Positions 1 through 7,664 of a stretch of DNA of 64,000 nucleotides are shown here, piece after piece. Under the pieces are notes generated by a model that searched no databases, was not told where the DNA came from, and was given only the letters and a program-made list of their open reading frames with translations. Position 1 is the stretch's first letter; each line of letters opens with the position of its first letter. The position numbers and the translations under genes were made by a program. Source of the stretch: an uncultured Alistipes sp. (lineage in GTDB: Bacteria; Bacteroidota; Bacteroidia; Bacteroidales; Rikenellaceae); assembly GCA_944321765.1 (NCBI GenBank), contig CALUMQ010000001.1, forward strand, positions 238,724-302,723. Direction: 5' to 3'.

Positions 1-883
1 TTACGCGGTCGTTTCCGTCGGTCGAACCCAGCGGGTGACGGTGGTAGACGATGTAGTAGTTGCCGCTGCGGGCATTGTGCAGCACCGAGTGGTGACCGGC
101 TCCCGTGGCGACATGTTCGTCCGTGCGCAGAATCACCCCTTTGCGCACGAAGGGTCCCAGCGGGTTGTCCGCAATGGCGTAGGCCACGCGGTAGTCGGGA
201 CCGGTCCATCCGCCTTCGGACCACATGAAGTAGTACTTGCCGTCACGAATGAACATGAACGGCCCCTCGACATAACCTTCGGGTGTCACCTCCTTGAATA
301 CCTCACCGTCGTCGAACGGCACGAATCCGCGCAGGTCATCGCGCAGTTTCACGACGTTGCAGTGCTGCCAGCCTCCGTAATACATATAGAGCGTACCGTC
401 CTTGTCCTTGAAGACGAACTGGTCGATGGGCTGTGCGCCGTTGATGATCTCGCCGATGAGCGGTTTGCCCAGGTAATCCTCGAACGGTCCGGCGGGGTTG
501 TCGGCCACGGCTACGCCGATACCGCCGATCTCCCCTTCGTGCACGTCGTTGGCGCCGAAGAAGAGGTAGTATTTGCCGTCCTTCTCGATGGCGGCCGGAG
601 CCCACAGCGCGCGGCGCAGCCACTTGATGCGCGACGAGTCGATGATGCGCTTGTGCTTGGTCCACTTTACGAGATCCTTCGACGAGAAGGCATCGAAGAA
701 GAGCTGGTCGTCATACGGCGCCGAATAGGTCGGATAGATCCAGTATGTGTCGCCGAAGACAACCCCTTCGGGGTCGGCATAGCGTCCTTCGAAAACGGGA
801 TTGCCACTGTTTTTCTGCCCGTAGGCCGTCATCGTCCCGGTCGCGGCGGCAGCCAGGAGAAGTATTTTCAGAAATCGATTCAT
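1..883 (-). CDS. Glycoside hydrolase family 43-like protein, partial (3' end beyond window)
   Basis: The reading frame runs from ATG at 883 to the left edge without a stop, giving 294 residues of an incomplete gene. The first 22 residues form a signal peptide (MNRFLKILLLAAAATGTMTA, then YGQ), so the product is exported. The mature protein begins with the GH43 five-bladed propeller signature: an Asp in GRYADPEG (residue 37, probable general base), a mid-domain Asp in PIDQFVF, and a Glu in YVEGPFMF (probable general acid). GH43 enzymes remove arabinose or xylose from plant polysaccharides; the substrate cannot be told from this part. The gene follows the DUF2461 gene on the same strand after about 109 bases. 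Confidence 0.85.
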   Translation of the reverse strand, partial: MNRFLKILLLAAAATGTMTAYGQKNSGNPVFEGRYADPEGVVFGDTYWIYPTYSAPYDDQLFFDAFSSKDLVKWTKHKRIIDSSRIKWLRRALWAPAAIEKDGKYYLFFGANDVHEGEIGGIGVAVADNPAGPFEDYLGKPLIGEIINGAQPIDQFVFKDKDGTLYMYYGGWQHCNVVKLRDDLRGFVPFDDGEVFKEVTPEGYVEGPFMFIRDGKYYFMWSEGGWTGPDYRVAYAIADNPLGPFVRKGVILRTDEHVATGAGHHSVLHNARSGNYYIVYHRHPLGSTDGNDRV

Positions 884-992
884 GGTTTTGTTTATTCGGG
901 TATGGTTTTATTTGTATTGTCTTACCTGCCATACGATTCGGCCGGAGGCGTTCTCGGGAACGGATCCGGCCGGAATCATGTGGGCTGTTGTC

Positions 993-1673
993 TTATCTCA
1001 TCTCTTCGTAGGCGTACTCGATGGCCCGGTTGATCTGTGTGATGAAGGGCTTCGTGAGCCGGAACTCCTCGACCAGCCGGTCGACCAGACCGTCGGCGAG
1101 CACATACTCCTCGGAGACGGTTTTCATCAGGCAGAAATCCTTCTGCTTGAGCAGTTCGACATATTCGCTCTCGGCGGGGAATCCTGTCGGGACGCGTTTC
1201 AGCCGGTTCGAGGTGTCGAGTCGGAATCCCCGTGCTGCGGCGATTGCCCGGGTCAACTCCTCACCGTGGTCGAGCACCTCTTCGCGAATCGAGCGCAGCA
1301 CCGGGGGCTCGATGCAGACGGCTCCCGAGGCCAGCATGTAATTCCCGAGCAGTCCGTCGCCCACGGGTTCGATGTGGAAGTAATAGCCTGCGAATCCCGA
1401 CTGTTTGCCGCGCGGGGCAACGAATGCGCCGATCCAGCTCTTGTAGGGGCGTTTGTCGGGCGAAAAGCGTGTGTCGCGGGCGATGCGGTAGGTGCAGTCT
1501 TGCGGCCGCAGTCCGCGCACCGTGGGGTCGAACGAGGCGATGCCGTCGATCAGCTCCGCGGTGAAGGTCGCAAAGCGGGCCTTCACACGGAGCCATTCCG
1601 CACGGTGTTCATCAAACCACTCGCGGTCGTTGTTGTCGTGCAGACGACGGATGAAGTCGATTACCTCCTTCAT
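993..1673 (-). CDS. DUF2461 family protein
   Basis: This 226-residue soluble protein matches the DUF2461 (TIGR02453) family from end to end. Recognisable blocks are the N-terminal helix with NNDREWFDEHR (residues 14-24), the segment TYRIARDTRFSPDKRPYKSW in the first half, and FHIEP just after it. The biochemical function of the family is not established. ATG at 1673 lies only 10 bases after the glyA stop, so the two genes are probably cotranscribed; whether this has metabolic meaning is unknown. The family assignment is confident and the function is open. Confidence 0.88.
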   Translation of the reverse strand: MKEVIDFIRRLHDNNDREWFDEHRAEWLRVKARFATFTAELIDGIASFDPTVRGLRPQDCTYRIARDTRFSPDKRPYKSWIGAFVAPRGKQSGFAGYYFHIEPVGDGLLGNYMLASGAVCIEPPVLRSIREEVLDHGEELTRAIAAARGFRLDTSNRLKRVPTGFPAESEYVELLKQKDFCLMKTVSEEYVLADGLVDRLVEEFRLTKPFITQINRAIEYAYEEMR

Positions 1674-1683
1674 GGCGCGTCGG

Positions 1684-2964
1684 CTACCAGGCGAAGAGCG
1701 GATAGTTGGCCATCAGGGCGTTCACGTCCTTGCGCACGGCAGCGATGTTGGCCTCGTTCTCCGGATCCTGCAGCACACGGTCGATCAGTTCGACGATGTA
1801 GTCCATCTGCTCCTCCTTCAGCCCGCGGGTCGTGATGGCCGGGGTCCCGAAGCGCAGACCTGAAGTCTGGAACGGCGTACGGCTGTCGAACGGCACCATG
1901 TTCTTGTTGGTGGTGATGTCGGCGGCCACGAGGCACTTCTCGGCCAGTTTTCCCGTCAGTTCGGGGAACTTCGTGCGCAGGTCGACGAGCATCAGGTGGT
2001 TGTCCGTACCTCCCGAGACAATCTTGTATCCGCGTTTCATGAAGGCCTCGGCCATGGCCTTGGCGTTCTTCTGCACCTGGGTCTGGTACTCCTTGTATTC
2101 GGGCTGCAGGGCCTCGCCGAAAGCCACGGCCTTGGCGGCGATTACATGCTCGAGCGGACCTCCCTGGATGCCGGGGAAGACGGCCGAGTTGAGGATCTGC
2201 GACATCTTCTTCACGACACCCTTCGGCGTGGTGAGTCCCCAGGGGTTGTCGAAGTCCTTGCCCATGAGAATGATGCCGCCGCGCGGGCCGCGCAGGGTCT
2301 TGTGGGTCGTCGAGGTGACGATGTGGGCGTATTTCACGGGATTGTCCAGCAGTCCTGCAGCAATGAGTCCTGCCGTGTGGGCCATGTCGACCATCAGCAG
2401 CGCACCCACCTTGTCGGCAATCTCGCGCATGCGCTTGTAGTCCCACTCGCGCGAATAGGCCGAGGCGCCGCCGACGATCAGTTTCGGGCGGCACTCCAGC
2501 GCCTTGCGCTCCATGGCGTCATAGTCGATCGTGCCGGTGGCTTCGTTCAACTGGTAGCCTACGGCCTTGAAATATTTGCCCGACATGTTGACCGGCGAAC
2601 CGTGCGAGAGGTGCCCTCCGTGGGCGAGATCCAGTCCCATGAAGGTGTCGCCGGGCTGCAGGCATGCGAAAAACACGGCCATGTTTGCCTGGGCGCCCGA
2701 GTGCGGCTGCACGTTGGCGTATTCGGCGCCGTAGAGGCGGCATACGCGTTCGATGGCCAGCGATTCGACCTTGTCGACGACCTCGCATCCGCCGTAGTAG
2801 CGGGCTGCGGGATATCCTTCAGCATATTTGTTGGTGAGGACCGAGCCCATGGCCTCCATGACCTGGTCGCTGACGAAGTTTTCCGAAGCGATCAGTTCGA
2901 TGCCGCGCATCTGACGGCTGCGCTCGGCGCCTATCAGATCGAAAATCTGCGAATCTCTTTTCAT
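1684..2964 (-). CDS. glyA: Serine hydroxymethyltransferase
   Basis: This 426-residue PLP enzyme converts serine and tetrahydrofolate to glycine and 5,10-methylene-tetrahydrofolate, the main one-carbon source. The family landmarks are present: [10 protein letters not shown] near residue 21, the TNKYAEGYP loop near 44, HGGHLSHG near 115, and the PLP lysine in [13 protein letters not shown] (Lys222). Length is normal for bacterial GlyA. A near-consensus minus-strand element (TATCTTTA, plus-strand 3005-3012) lies about 40 bases upstream of ATG 2964. The gene leads a probable operon with the DUF2461 gene. Confidence 0.97.
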   Translation of the reverse strand: MKRDSQIFDLIGAERSRQMRGIELIASENFVSDQVMEAMGSVLTNKYAEGYPAARYYGGCEVVDKVESLAIERVCRLYGAEYANVQPHSGAQANMAVFFACLQPGDTFMGLDLAHGGHLSHGSPVNMSGKYFKAVGYQLNEATGTIDYDAMERKALECRPKLIVGGASAYSREWDYKRMREIADKVGALLMVDMAHTAGLIAAGLLDNPVKYAHIVTSTTHKTLRGPRGGIILMGKDFDNPWGLTTPKGVVKKMSQILNSAVFPGIQGGPLEHVIAAKAVAFGEALQPEYKEYQTQVQKNAKAMAEAFMKRGYKIVSGGTDNHLMLVDLRTKFPELTGKLAEKCLVAADITTNKNMVPFDSRTPFQTSGLRFGTPAITTRGLKEEQMDYIVELIDRVLQDPENEANIAAVRKDVNALMANYPLFAW

Positions 2965-3062
2965 ATTCTGCTTGTTGGAGTTTGTGATATGCTTTTCCGG
3001 AGGGTAAAGATACGTAAAAATGCCGAAATTCGCTCACGTGACTCACTTTAAAATATTTTTCG

Positions 3063-3070
3063 TATCTTTG
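3063..3070 (+). promoter_or_regulatory. Bacteroidota -7 box upstream of fabG
   Basis: TATCTTTG matches the TAnnTTTG consensus and lies about 43 bases before the fabG ATG. I see no clear TTTG -33 box at the usual distance. Confidence 0.6.
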
Positions 3071-3112
3071 GACGGCAAAATTGGCGTATATTACCATTAA
3101 AATCATAACAGT

Positions 3113-3859
3113 ATGAAATTACTCGAAGGAAAGGTCGCCGTAGTGACGGGTGCTGCCCGCGGTATCGGCAAGGCCATTGCACTGAAATTCGCTTCGGAGG
3201 GCGCCGATGTGGCCTTCACGGATCTGGTCATCGACGAGAACGGCAAGGCTACCGAGGCCGAGATCGCCGCACTGGGCGTCAAGGCCAAGGGATATGCCTC
3301 GAATGCAGCGAATTTCGAAGAGACCCATCAGGTTATCGACCAGATCATGAAAGATTTCGGACACATCGACATCCTGGTGAACAACGCAGGTATCACGAAA
3401 GACGGTCTGATGATGCGCATGACGGAGGCCCAGTGGGATGCCGTGCTGACGGTGAATCTCAAGTCGGCCTTCAACTTCATCCACGCCGTAACGCCCATCA
3501 TGGCGCGTCAGAAGGGCGGATCGATCATCAACATGTCGTCGGTCGTAGGCGTGAGCGGCAATGCCGGACAGTGCAACTACTCGGCTTCGAAAGCCGGTAT
3601 GATCGGTCTGGCAAAGTCGATTGCCAAGGAGATGGGTTCGCGCGGCATCCGGGCCAACTGCATCGCCCCGGGCTTCATCATGACCGACATGACCGACAAA
3701 CTTCCCGATTCGGTCAAGGAGGAGTGGTACAAGCAGATTCCGCTGCGGCGCGGCGGTACGCCCGAGGAGGTTGCCAAGGTCGCCCTGTTCCTCGCCTCGG
3801 ATCTCTCGTCGTATGTCAGCGGACAGGTGATCCACTGCTGCGGTGCCATGAACTGCTAA
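3113..3859 (+). CDS. fabG: 3-oxoacyl-[acyl-carrier-protein] reductase
   Basis: A 248-residue short-chain dehydrogenase with all classical features: the NADP-binding TGAARGIG loop (residues 12-19), NNAG (90-93), catalytic Ser143, and YSASK with Tyr156 and Lys160. It most likely reduces 3-oxoacyl-ACP with NADPH in fatty-acid elongation. The segment after the active site (APGFIMTDMTDKLP) is typical of FabG. The C-terminus CCGAMNC differs from the usual GGM ending and carries three cysteines. The gene has its own promoter and stands alone between a divergent glyA and the PorV-like gene. Another short-chain reductase role is possible but less likely. Confidence 0.9.
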   Translation: MKLLEGKVAVVTGAARGIGKAIALKFASEGADVAFTDLVIDENGKATEAEIAALGVKAKGYASNAANFEETHQVIDQIMKDFGHIDILVNNAGITKDGLMMRMTEAQWDAVLTVNLKSAFNFIHAVTPIMARQKGGSIINMSSVVGVSGNAGQCNYSASKAGMIGLAKSIAKEMGSRGIRANCIAPGFIMTDMTDKLPDSVKEEWYKQIPLRRGGTPEEVAKVALFLASDLSSYVSGQVIHCCGAMNC

Positions 3860-3895
3860 ATTACCCCTATTTATTAAGGTCTTTCGAAAAGACGT

Positions 3896-3935
3896 CTCGG
3901 AGCGTTGGTCCCTATAGGGGGATGGACGCTCCGAG
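3896..3935 (+). terminator. Hairpin after fabG
   Basis: A perfect 10-base inverted repeat (CTCGGAGCGT at 3896-3905 and ACGCTCCGAG at 3926-3935) lies 37 bases after the fabG stop. There is no strong T-run after it, so it may be a weak terminator or a stabilising stem. Confidence 0.5.
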
Positions 3936-4021
3936 TTCGTTTCCAGGTCCGACATGCCCCTGCATGTATGCCTGAAACGATGGTTTCGACGGGCGGCATG
4001 TCGGGAGTTGGATTTTTTTGT

Positions 4022-4029
4022 TATATTTG
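4022..4029 (+). promoter_or_regulatory. -7 box just before the PorV-like gene
   Basis: TATATTTG ends only 6 bases before ATG 4036. If used in the normal way, transcription would start at or next to the start codon and give a leaderless or nearly leaderless message. No convincing -33 box is visible. Confidence 0.45.
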
Positions 4030-4035
4030 TCCCGT

Positions 4036-4914
4036 ATGAAAAGAATCGTGACTTTGCTGGCTGCAATGCTTGTCGTTCATTGCGCCCAGGCTCAGGAGGC
4101 TCTCCTTCCGAATCCCGATGCCAAAGCCCTCGGTATGGGCGGCGTGATGATGACCACCGTCTCGGGGTCGCATGCCATCTATGGAAACTCGGCGCTGGCG
4201 GCCTTCTCGCTTGCACCGGCCCAGATCGCTTCGTCGTATTACGGTCAGAATTCCTACGACTATTATGCCGTGACAGGCTTCTGCCGCTTCGACAACTTCA
4301 ACCTCCTGCAGGCCGGCTGGCGGCAGTTCCTGCGCGAGCGGGGCAACAACGACATGGCTGTCGATGTGGGATACTCACGCCGCATCGGCGACAATTGGTC
4401 GGTCGGTGTCGTGGGACGCTACCAGCATCTGAAACGACCGTCGGGATCGGCCGATGCTCTGGCCGCGGATGTAAGTGTCGCCTATCAGCAGCCGCTGGAG
4501 AATGTCGGGAGCTTTGCCATCCTGCGTGCCGGAGCCAAGGTGGGAAATCTGGGCGGATACCTCGACGGTGCGGATTATTCGCTGCCGACGGATGCCACGG
4601 TGGGCGTGGCGCTCGACACCTATTTCTCGGATGCCCATGAACTCACCGTAGGAACCGATCTGGGCTACTGCTTCACGCCGAGTGCGGTACGTGGTTTTCA
4701 GATGTCACTGGGTGCCGAATACAACCTCATGCAGCTCTTCCAGTTCCGGGCCGGATACCATTATGGAGAGCATCGTTACTACAATCCGAGTTACTGGTCA
4801 GCCGGATGTGGTGTGCGGTTTCTGCACCTGCGGCTGGATTTCGCCTACCTCTTTGCCCGCAAGCATACACTGCTGCACAATACCTGCGCGGTCAGTTTCG
4901 GGTTTGACTTTTGA
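4036..4914 (+). CDS. PorV/PorQ-like outer membrane protein
   Basis: A 292-residue protein with a signal peptide (MKRIVTLLAAMLVVHCAQAQ) and a beta-barrel-like body of alternating aromatic and polar residues ending in SFGFDF. The early motif DAKALGMGGVMMTT is the hallmark of the PorV/PorQ family, whose members belong to the type IX secretion pathway or to FadL-like barrels. No type IX genes are nearby, so a secretion role is not shown. The ATG at 4036 is chosen because it starts the signal peptide; an upstream in-frame non-ATG start is unlikely. Confidence 0.78.
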   Translation: MKRIVTLLAAMLVVHCAQAQEALLPNPDAKALGMGGVMMTTVSGSHAIYGNSALAAFSLAPAQIASSYYGQNSYDYYAVTGFCRFDNFNLLQAGWRQFLRERGNNDMAVDVGYSRRIGDNWSVGVVGRYQHLKRPSGSADALAADVSVAYQQPLENVGSFAILRAGAKVGNLGGYLDGADYSLPTDATVGVALDTYFSDAHELTVGTDLGYCFTPSAVRGFQMSLGAEYNLMQLFQFRAGYHYGEHRYYNPSYWSAGCGVRFLHLRLDFAYLFARKHTLLHNTCAVSFGFDF

Positions 4915-4959
4915 TGATCTCCGGCACACCTGACGCGAAGTTGTAAAGCAACCGAAACA

Positions 4960-5000
4960 ACGCCGCCTCCGCAACCGTTCGTGAGTTGCAGAGGCGGCGT
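4960..5000. terminator. Bidirectional terminator between convergent genes
   Basis: A 16-base inverted repeat with one mismatch (4960-4975 and 4985-5000) lies between the PorV-like gene and the convergent phosphatase gene and ends in a T-rich stretch on the plus strand. Confidence 0.75.
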
Positions 5001-5068
5001 CTTCGTTTTCGGAGCCCGAAAATCGAAGCTCAGAGTACGGGCCCCGGCGGTGTGCTCCTTATGTGCGG

Positions 5069-5551
5069 TTACTCCTCCGTCGTCAGCCTTTCAAGAATTC
5101 CCCGACACCCGTCCTCGAGCATGTCGAGCACCAGCTCGAATCCTTCGTGTCCCTCGTAATAGGGATCGGGAACGTAGGTGCGGTCGGGAAAACGGCTGCA
5201 GAACTCCACCATGCGGCAGATCTTCCCGGCAGCCTCGCGCGAGGGAGCCAGCCGGTGGAGCGTTTCGTAATTCATGTCGTCCATTGCCACGATGAGGTCG
5301 AAGTGGTCGAAGTCCTCCTCCGAGACCTGTCGTGCGTGATGCGTAAGGGCGTATCCGCGTCGTGCCGCCGCACTGCGCATGCGAGGGTCGGGCAGTTGGC
5401 CGCGGTGTCCGCCGTAGGTCCCGGCGGAGTCAATCTCGAAGCGCTCCTGCACCCCTTCGTTCTCCACCATGCTGCGCAGGATGCCTTCGGCCGCCGGAGA
5501 GCGGCAGATGTTGCCCAGGCAGACAAACAGTATGCGTTTTTTCATTTCCAT
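5069..5551 (-). CDS. Low-molecular-weight protein-tyrosine phosphatase
   Basis: A 160-residue cytoplasmic phosphatase. The P-loop FVCLGNICRSP carries nucleophile Cys11 and Arg17 in the C-X5-R pattern, and the acid loop YVPDPYY near the C-terminus supplies the general acid Asp. The start is ATG 5551 (MEMKK) or 5545 (MKKR). The minus-strand promoter (TTG at 5586-5584, 20 bases, TATCTTTG at 5563-5556) sits so close that transcription should begin at about the start codon. In Gram-negative bacteria such enzymes often act on tyrosine kinases of capsule or exopolysaccharide synthesis; no such genes are beside it here. Confidence 0.92.
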   Translation of the reverse strand: MEMKKRILFVCLGNICRSPAAEGILRSMVENEGVQERFEIDSAGTYGGHRGQLPDPRMRSAAARRGYALTHHARQVSEEDFDHFDLIVAMDDMNYETLHRLAPSREAAGKICRMVEFCSRFPDRTYVPDPYYEGHEGFELVLDMLEDGCRGILERLTTEE

Positions 5552-5555
5552 GCCG

Positions 5556-5586
5556 CAAAGATAGCACAACGGACCGGAGCCGTCAA
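5556..5586 (-). promoter_or_regulatory. Promoter of the LMW phosphatase gene
   Basis: Minus-strand TTG at 5586-5584, a 20-base spacer, and TATCTTTG at 5563-5556 match the Bacteroidota consensus. The predicted start falls near 5550, at the first codon. Confidence 0.65.
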
Positions 5587-5810
5587 CCCCCTCGGCCGAA
5601 AAACCTGCCGCTCTTCGACCGAAAATCCGCCGTCCGAAGAGGATTTTGTCATTCATTTTTAGAGAAGTCCCCGTCTCTGAAACGGCCTCCGGTACGGCTT
5701 TTGTGATATGAATTTGTTCCAATTGAACAATAATAAACTGGCAGAGGCTCTTCCCGAAAGAAAAAAAAGTATAACTTTGCACCGATTTGCATTTGAAAAT
5801 TAAACAGAAA

Positions 5811-6329
5811 ATGAAGATGAAAACGATCCTGTTCCTGTCGGCGCTGCTGTTTGGCATCTCGACAGCTTCTGCACAGAATCTTCCCCGCAAAGTCGAAAAT
5901 GTTAAAATTCTGGACCTCGAAGGTAAAGCAGCCAGCCTGCCCTTCTTCGGCGAGAAAAATCTCATGATATTCTATGTGGATCCCGATCGGCACAAGCAGA
6001 ACGAGGATTTTACCATTGAACTTGAGGAGAACCATCGCGCCCAGGGCGACAACCTCTACGGATTCGGAGTGATGAACCTCAAGGATGCTCCGATGATTCC
6101 CAACGGCATGGCCCGGAGCATGGCCAAGAAACGCACGGCCAAGAACGGTGCGACGGTGCTGGCCGATCAGGACCGTATTCTGAGCACGGCCTGGGGCCTG
6201 GGCGATTGCAACAATCAGTTTGTGCTGATGATCGTCTCGAAAGAGGGCGAACTGGTCTTCCTGCGCAAGGGTGAACTTTCCGAAAAGGACAAGGCAGAGT
6301 TCTACCGGGTGGTCGAGAAGTATAAGTAA
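5811..6329 (+). CDS. YtfJ-like thioredoxin-fold periplasmic protein
   Basis: A 172-residue exported protein: signal peptide MKMKTILFLSALLFGISTASAQ, then a thioredoxin-like fold in which the usual CxxC is absent (NLMIFYVDPDRHKQNEDF). Overall it resembles the YtfJ family, whose function is unclear. ATG 5811 is preferred over an in-frame upstream start because it opens the signal peptide. A TAACTTTG box at 5772-5779 gives a leader of about 30 bases. The gene precedes an Omp85 barrel gene by 12 bases, so it probably belongs to the same envelope operon. Confidence 0.72.
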   Translation: MKMKTILFLSALLFGISTASAQNLPRKVENVKILDLEGKAASLPFFGEKNLMIFYVDPDRHKQNEDFTIELEENHRAQGDNLYGFGVMNLKDAPMIPNGMARSMAKKRTAKNGATVLADQDRILSTAWGLGDCNNQFVLMIVSKEGELVFLRKGELSEKDKAEFYRVVEKYK

Positions 6330-6341
6330 ATTTCTCGCCTG

Positions 6342-7655
6342 ATGACCGGAATGTCGTTTAGAACCGTCGTTTTCGGCCTTCTGCTGTCCGCACTCACCGT
6401 CACGGCACTGCCGGCCCGTGAGTGTACTCCTCTCCTGCAAGGCTCGTCCGTGGAGTCTCCCGATTCCCTCGCCGCCTCCCCGCGTATCCTCACTGCGGAA
6501 GATGTTCAGAACTCCGCAGCCGTTGCACTGCGCGACACCCTCTCCGCAGACGCCGCACAGCCTGCCGCGTCTGCCTCATCCTCCGTCCCGGGCCGGAAGC
6601 GCTCGGTGTTTCGTCGCATCATCGACTATTTCGGTGAATCGACGCAGGACCGCACTTTCGAGAAGAAGATCGACTTTACTTTTGCCGGAGGTCCGAGCTA
6701 TTCGAAAAACACAAGTCTCGGTATCGGACTGCTGGCCGCAGGTCTTTACCGCCTCGACCGTACCGATTCGATCACCGTGCCGTCGGATGTTTCGCTTTTT
6801 GCCAACATCTCGATCTCGGGATTCTTCGCCGTGGGCATCTCGGGCAACACGATCTTCTCGGGCAACAAGCAGCGGATCGACTACACGCTGATGTTCTCCT
6901 CGGCGCCGAGCTATACGTGGGGCATCGGCTACGACGACGTGCAGCGCGATACCAAACGCGAATATACCGAGCAGAACTACCAGATTCAGGCGCGGTACCT
7001 GCGCCAGATCTTTCCCCACACCTACCTCGGGGGATTGTTGAGTTTCGATTACGCGAAGGCTTCGCGTTACGATGCCTCTACCCCGCTCTTCGAGGGTCAG
7101 AAGTCCTCCTATCTGAGTACGGGTATCGGTCTGACGCTCGAATACGACACGCGGGATTTCATCCCCAATCCGTTCCAGGGTGTCTACGTGAGCTTCCAGA
7201 ACATCTTTTATCCCAAAGCATTGGGCTCCGTGGAGAAGACCCTGCACCGCATCACCTTTACGGCGGACTACTATCAACGCTTGTGGAAAGACTGTGTCCT
7301 GGCACTGGACTTGTACGGAGAGTTCAATTCCCAGGGAACTCCGTGGCCGATGTTGGCCCGCCTGGGCGGGAACCAGCGCATGCGCGGCTACTACAAGGGT
7401 CAATATACGGACAACGATATGGTGACTCTGCAGATGGAGTTGCGTCAGCGCGTGTGGCGCCGTATCGGATGTGTCGTGTGGGGCGGCGCCGGTAATGTCT
7501 TTCCCTCGCCCGGGCGGTTCGACTGGTCGAAGACGCTGCCCAACTACGGCCTCGGGTTGCGCTGGGAGTTGAAGAAACGCGTCAATGTCCGTGTCGATTA
7601 CGGATTCGGAAAGAAAACCAGCGGTTTCCTGTTGAGTGTGAACGAAGCTTTTTAA
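6342..7655 (+). CDS. BamA/TamA (Omp85)-type outer membrane barrel protein
   Basis: A 437-residue protein with an N-terminal signal segment, a low-complexity Ala/Ser-rich linker (about residues 30-85), and a C-terminal Omp85 barrel of about 330 residues. The barrel shows the family lock motif GGNQRMRGYYKGQY and the repeated segment GIGLTLEYDTRDFIPNPFQG. POTRA domains are missing, so it is not the essential BamA but one of the short surface-antigen (D15-like) paralogues common in Bacteroidota. It starts 12 bases after the YtfJ-like gene and ends 9 bases before the phosphoethanolamine transferase gene, suggesting one transcript. Confidence 0.82.
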   Translation: MTGMSFRTVVFGLLLSALTVTALPARECTPLLQGSSVESPDSLAASPRILTAEDVQNSAAVALRDTLSADAAQPAASASSSVPGRKRSVFRRIIDYFGESTQDRTFEKKIDFTFAGGPSYSKNTSLGIGLLAAGLYRLDRTDSITVPSDVSLFANISISGFFAVGISGNTIFSGNKQRIDYTLMFSSAPSYTWGIGYDDVQRDTKREYTEQNYQIQARYLRQIFPHTYLGGLLSFDYAKASRYDASTPLFEGQKSSYLSTGIGLTLEYDTRDFIPNPFQGVYVSFQNIFYPKALGSVEKTLHRITFTADYYQRLWKDCVLALDLYGEFNSQGTPWPMLARLGGNQRMRGYYKGQYTDNDMVTLQMELRQRVWRRIGCVVWGGAGNVFPSPGRFDWSKTLPNYGLGLRWELKKRVNVRVDYGFGKKTSGFLLSVNEAF

Positions 7656-7664
7656 ACATTGGCT

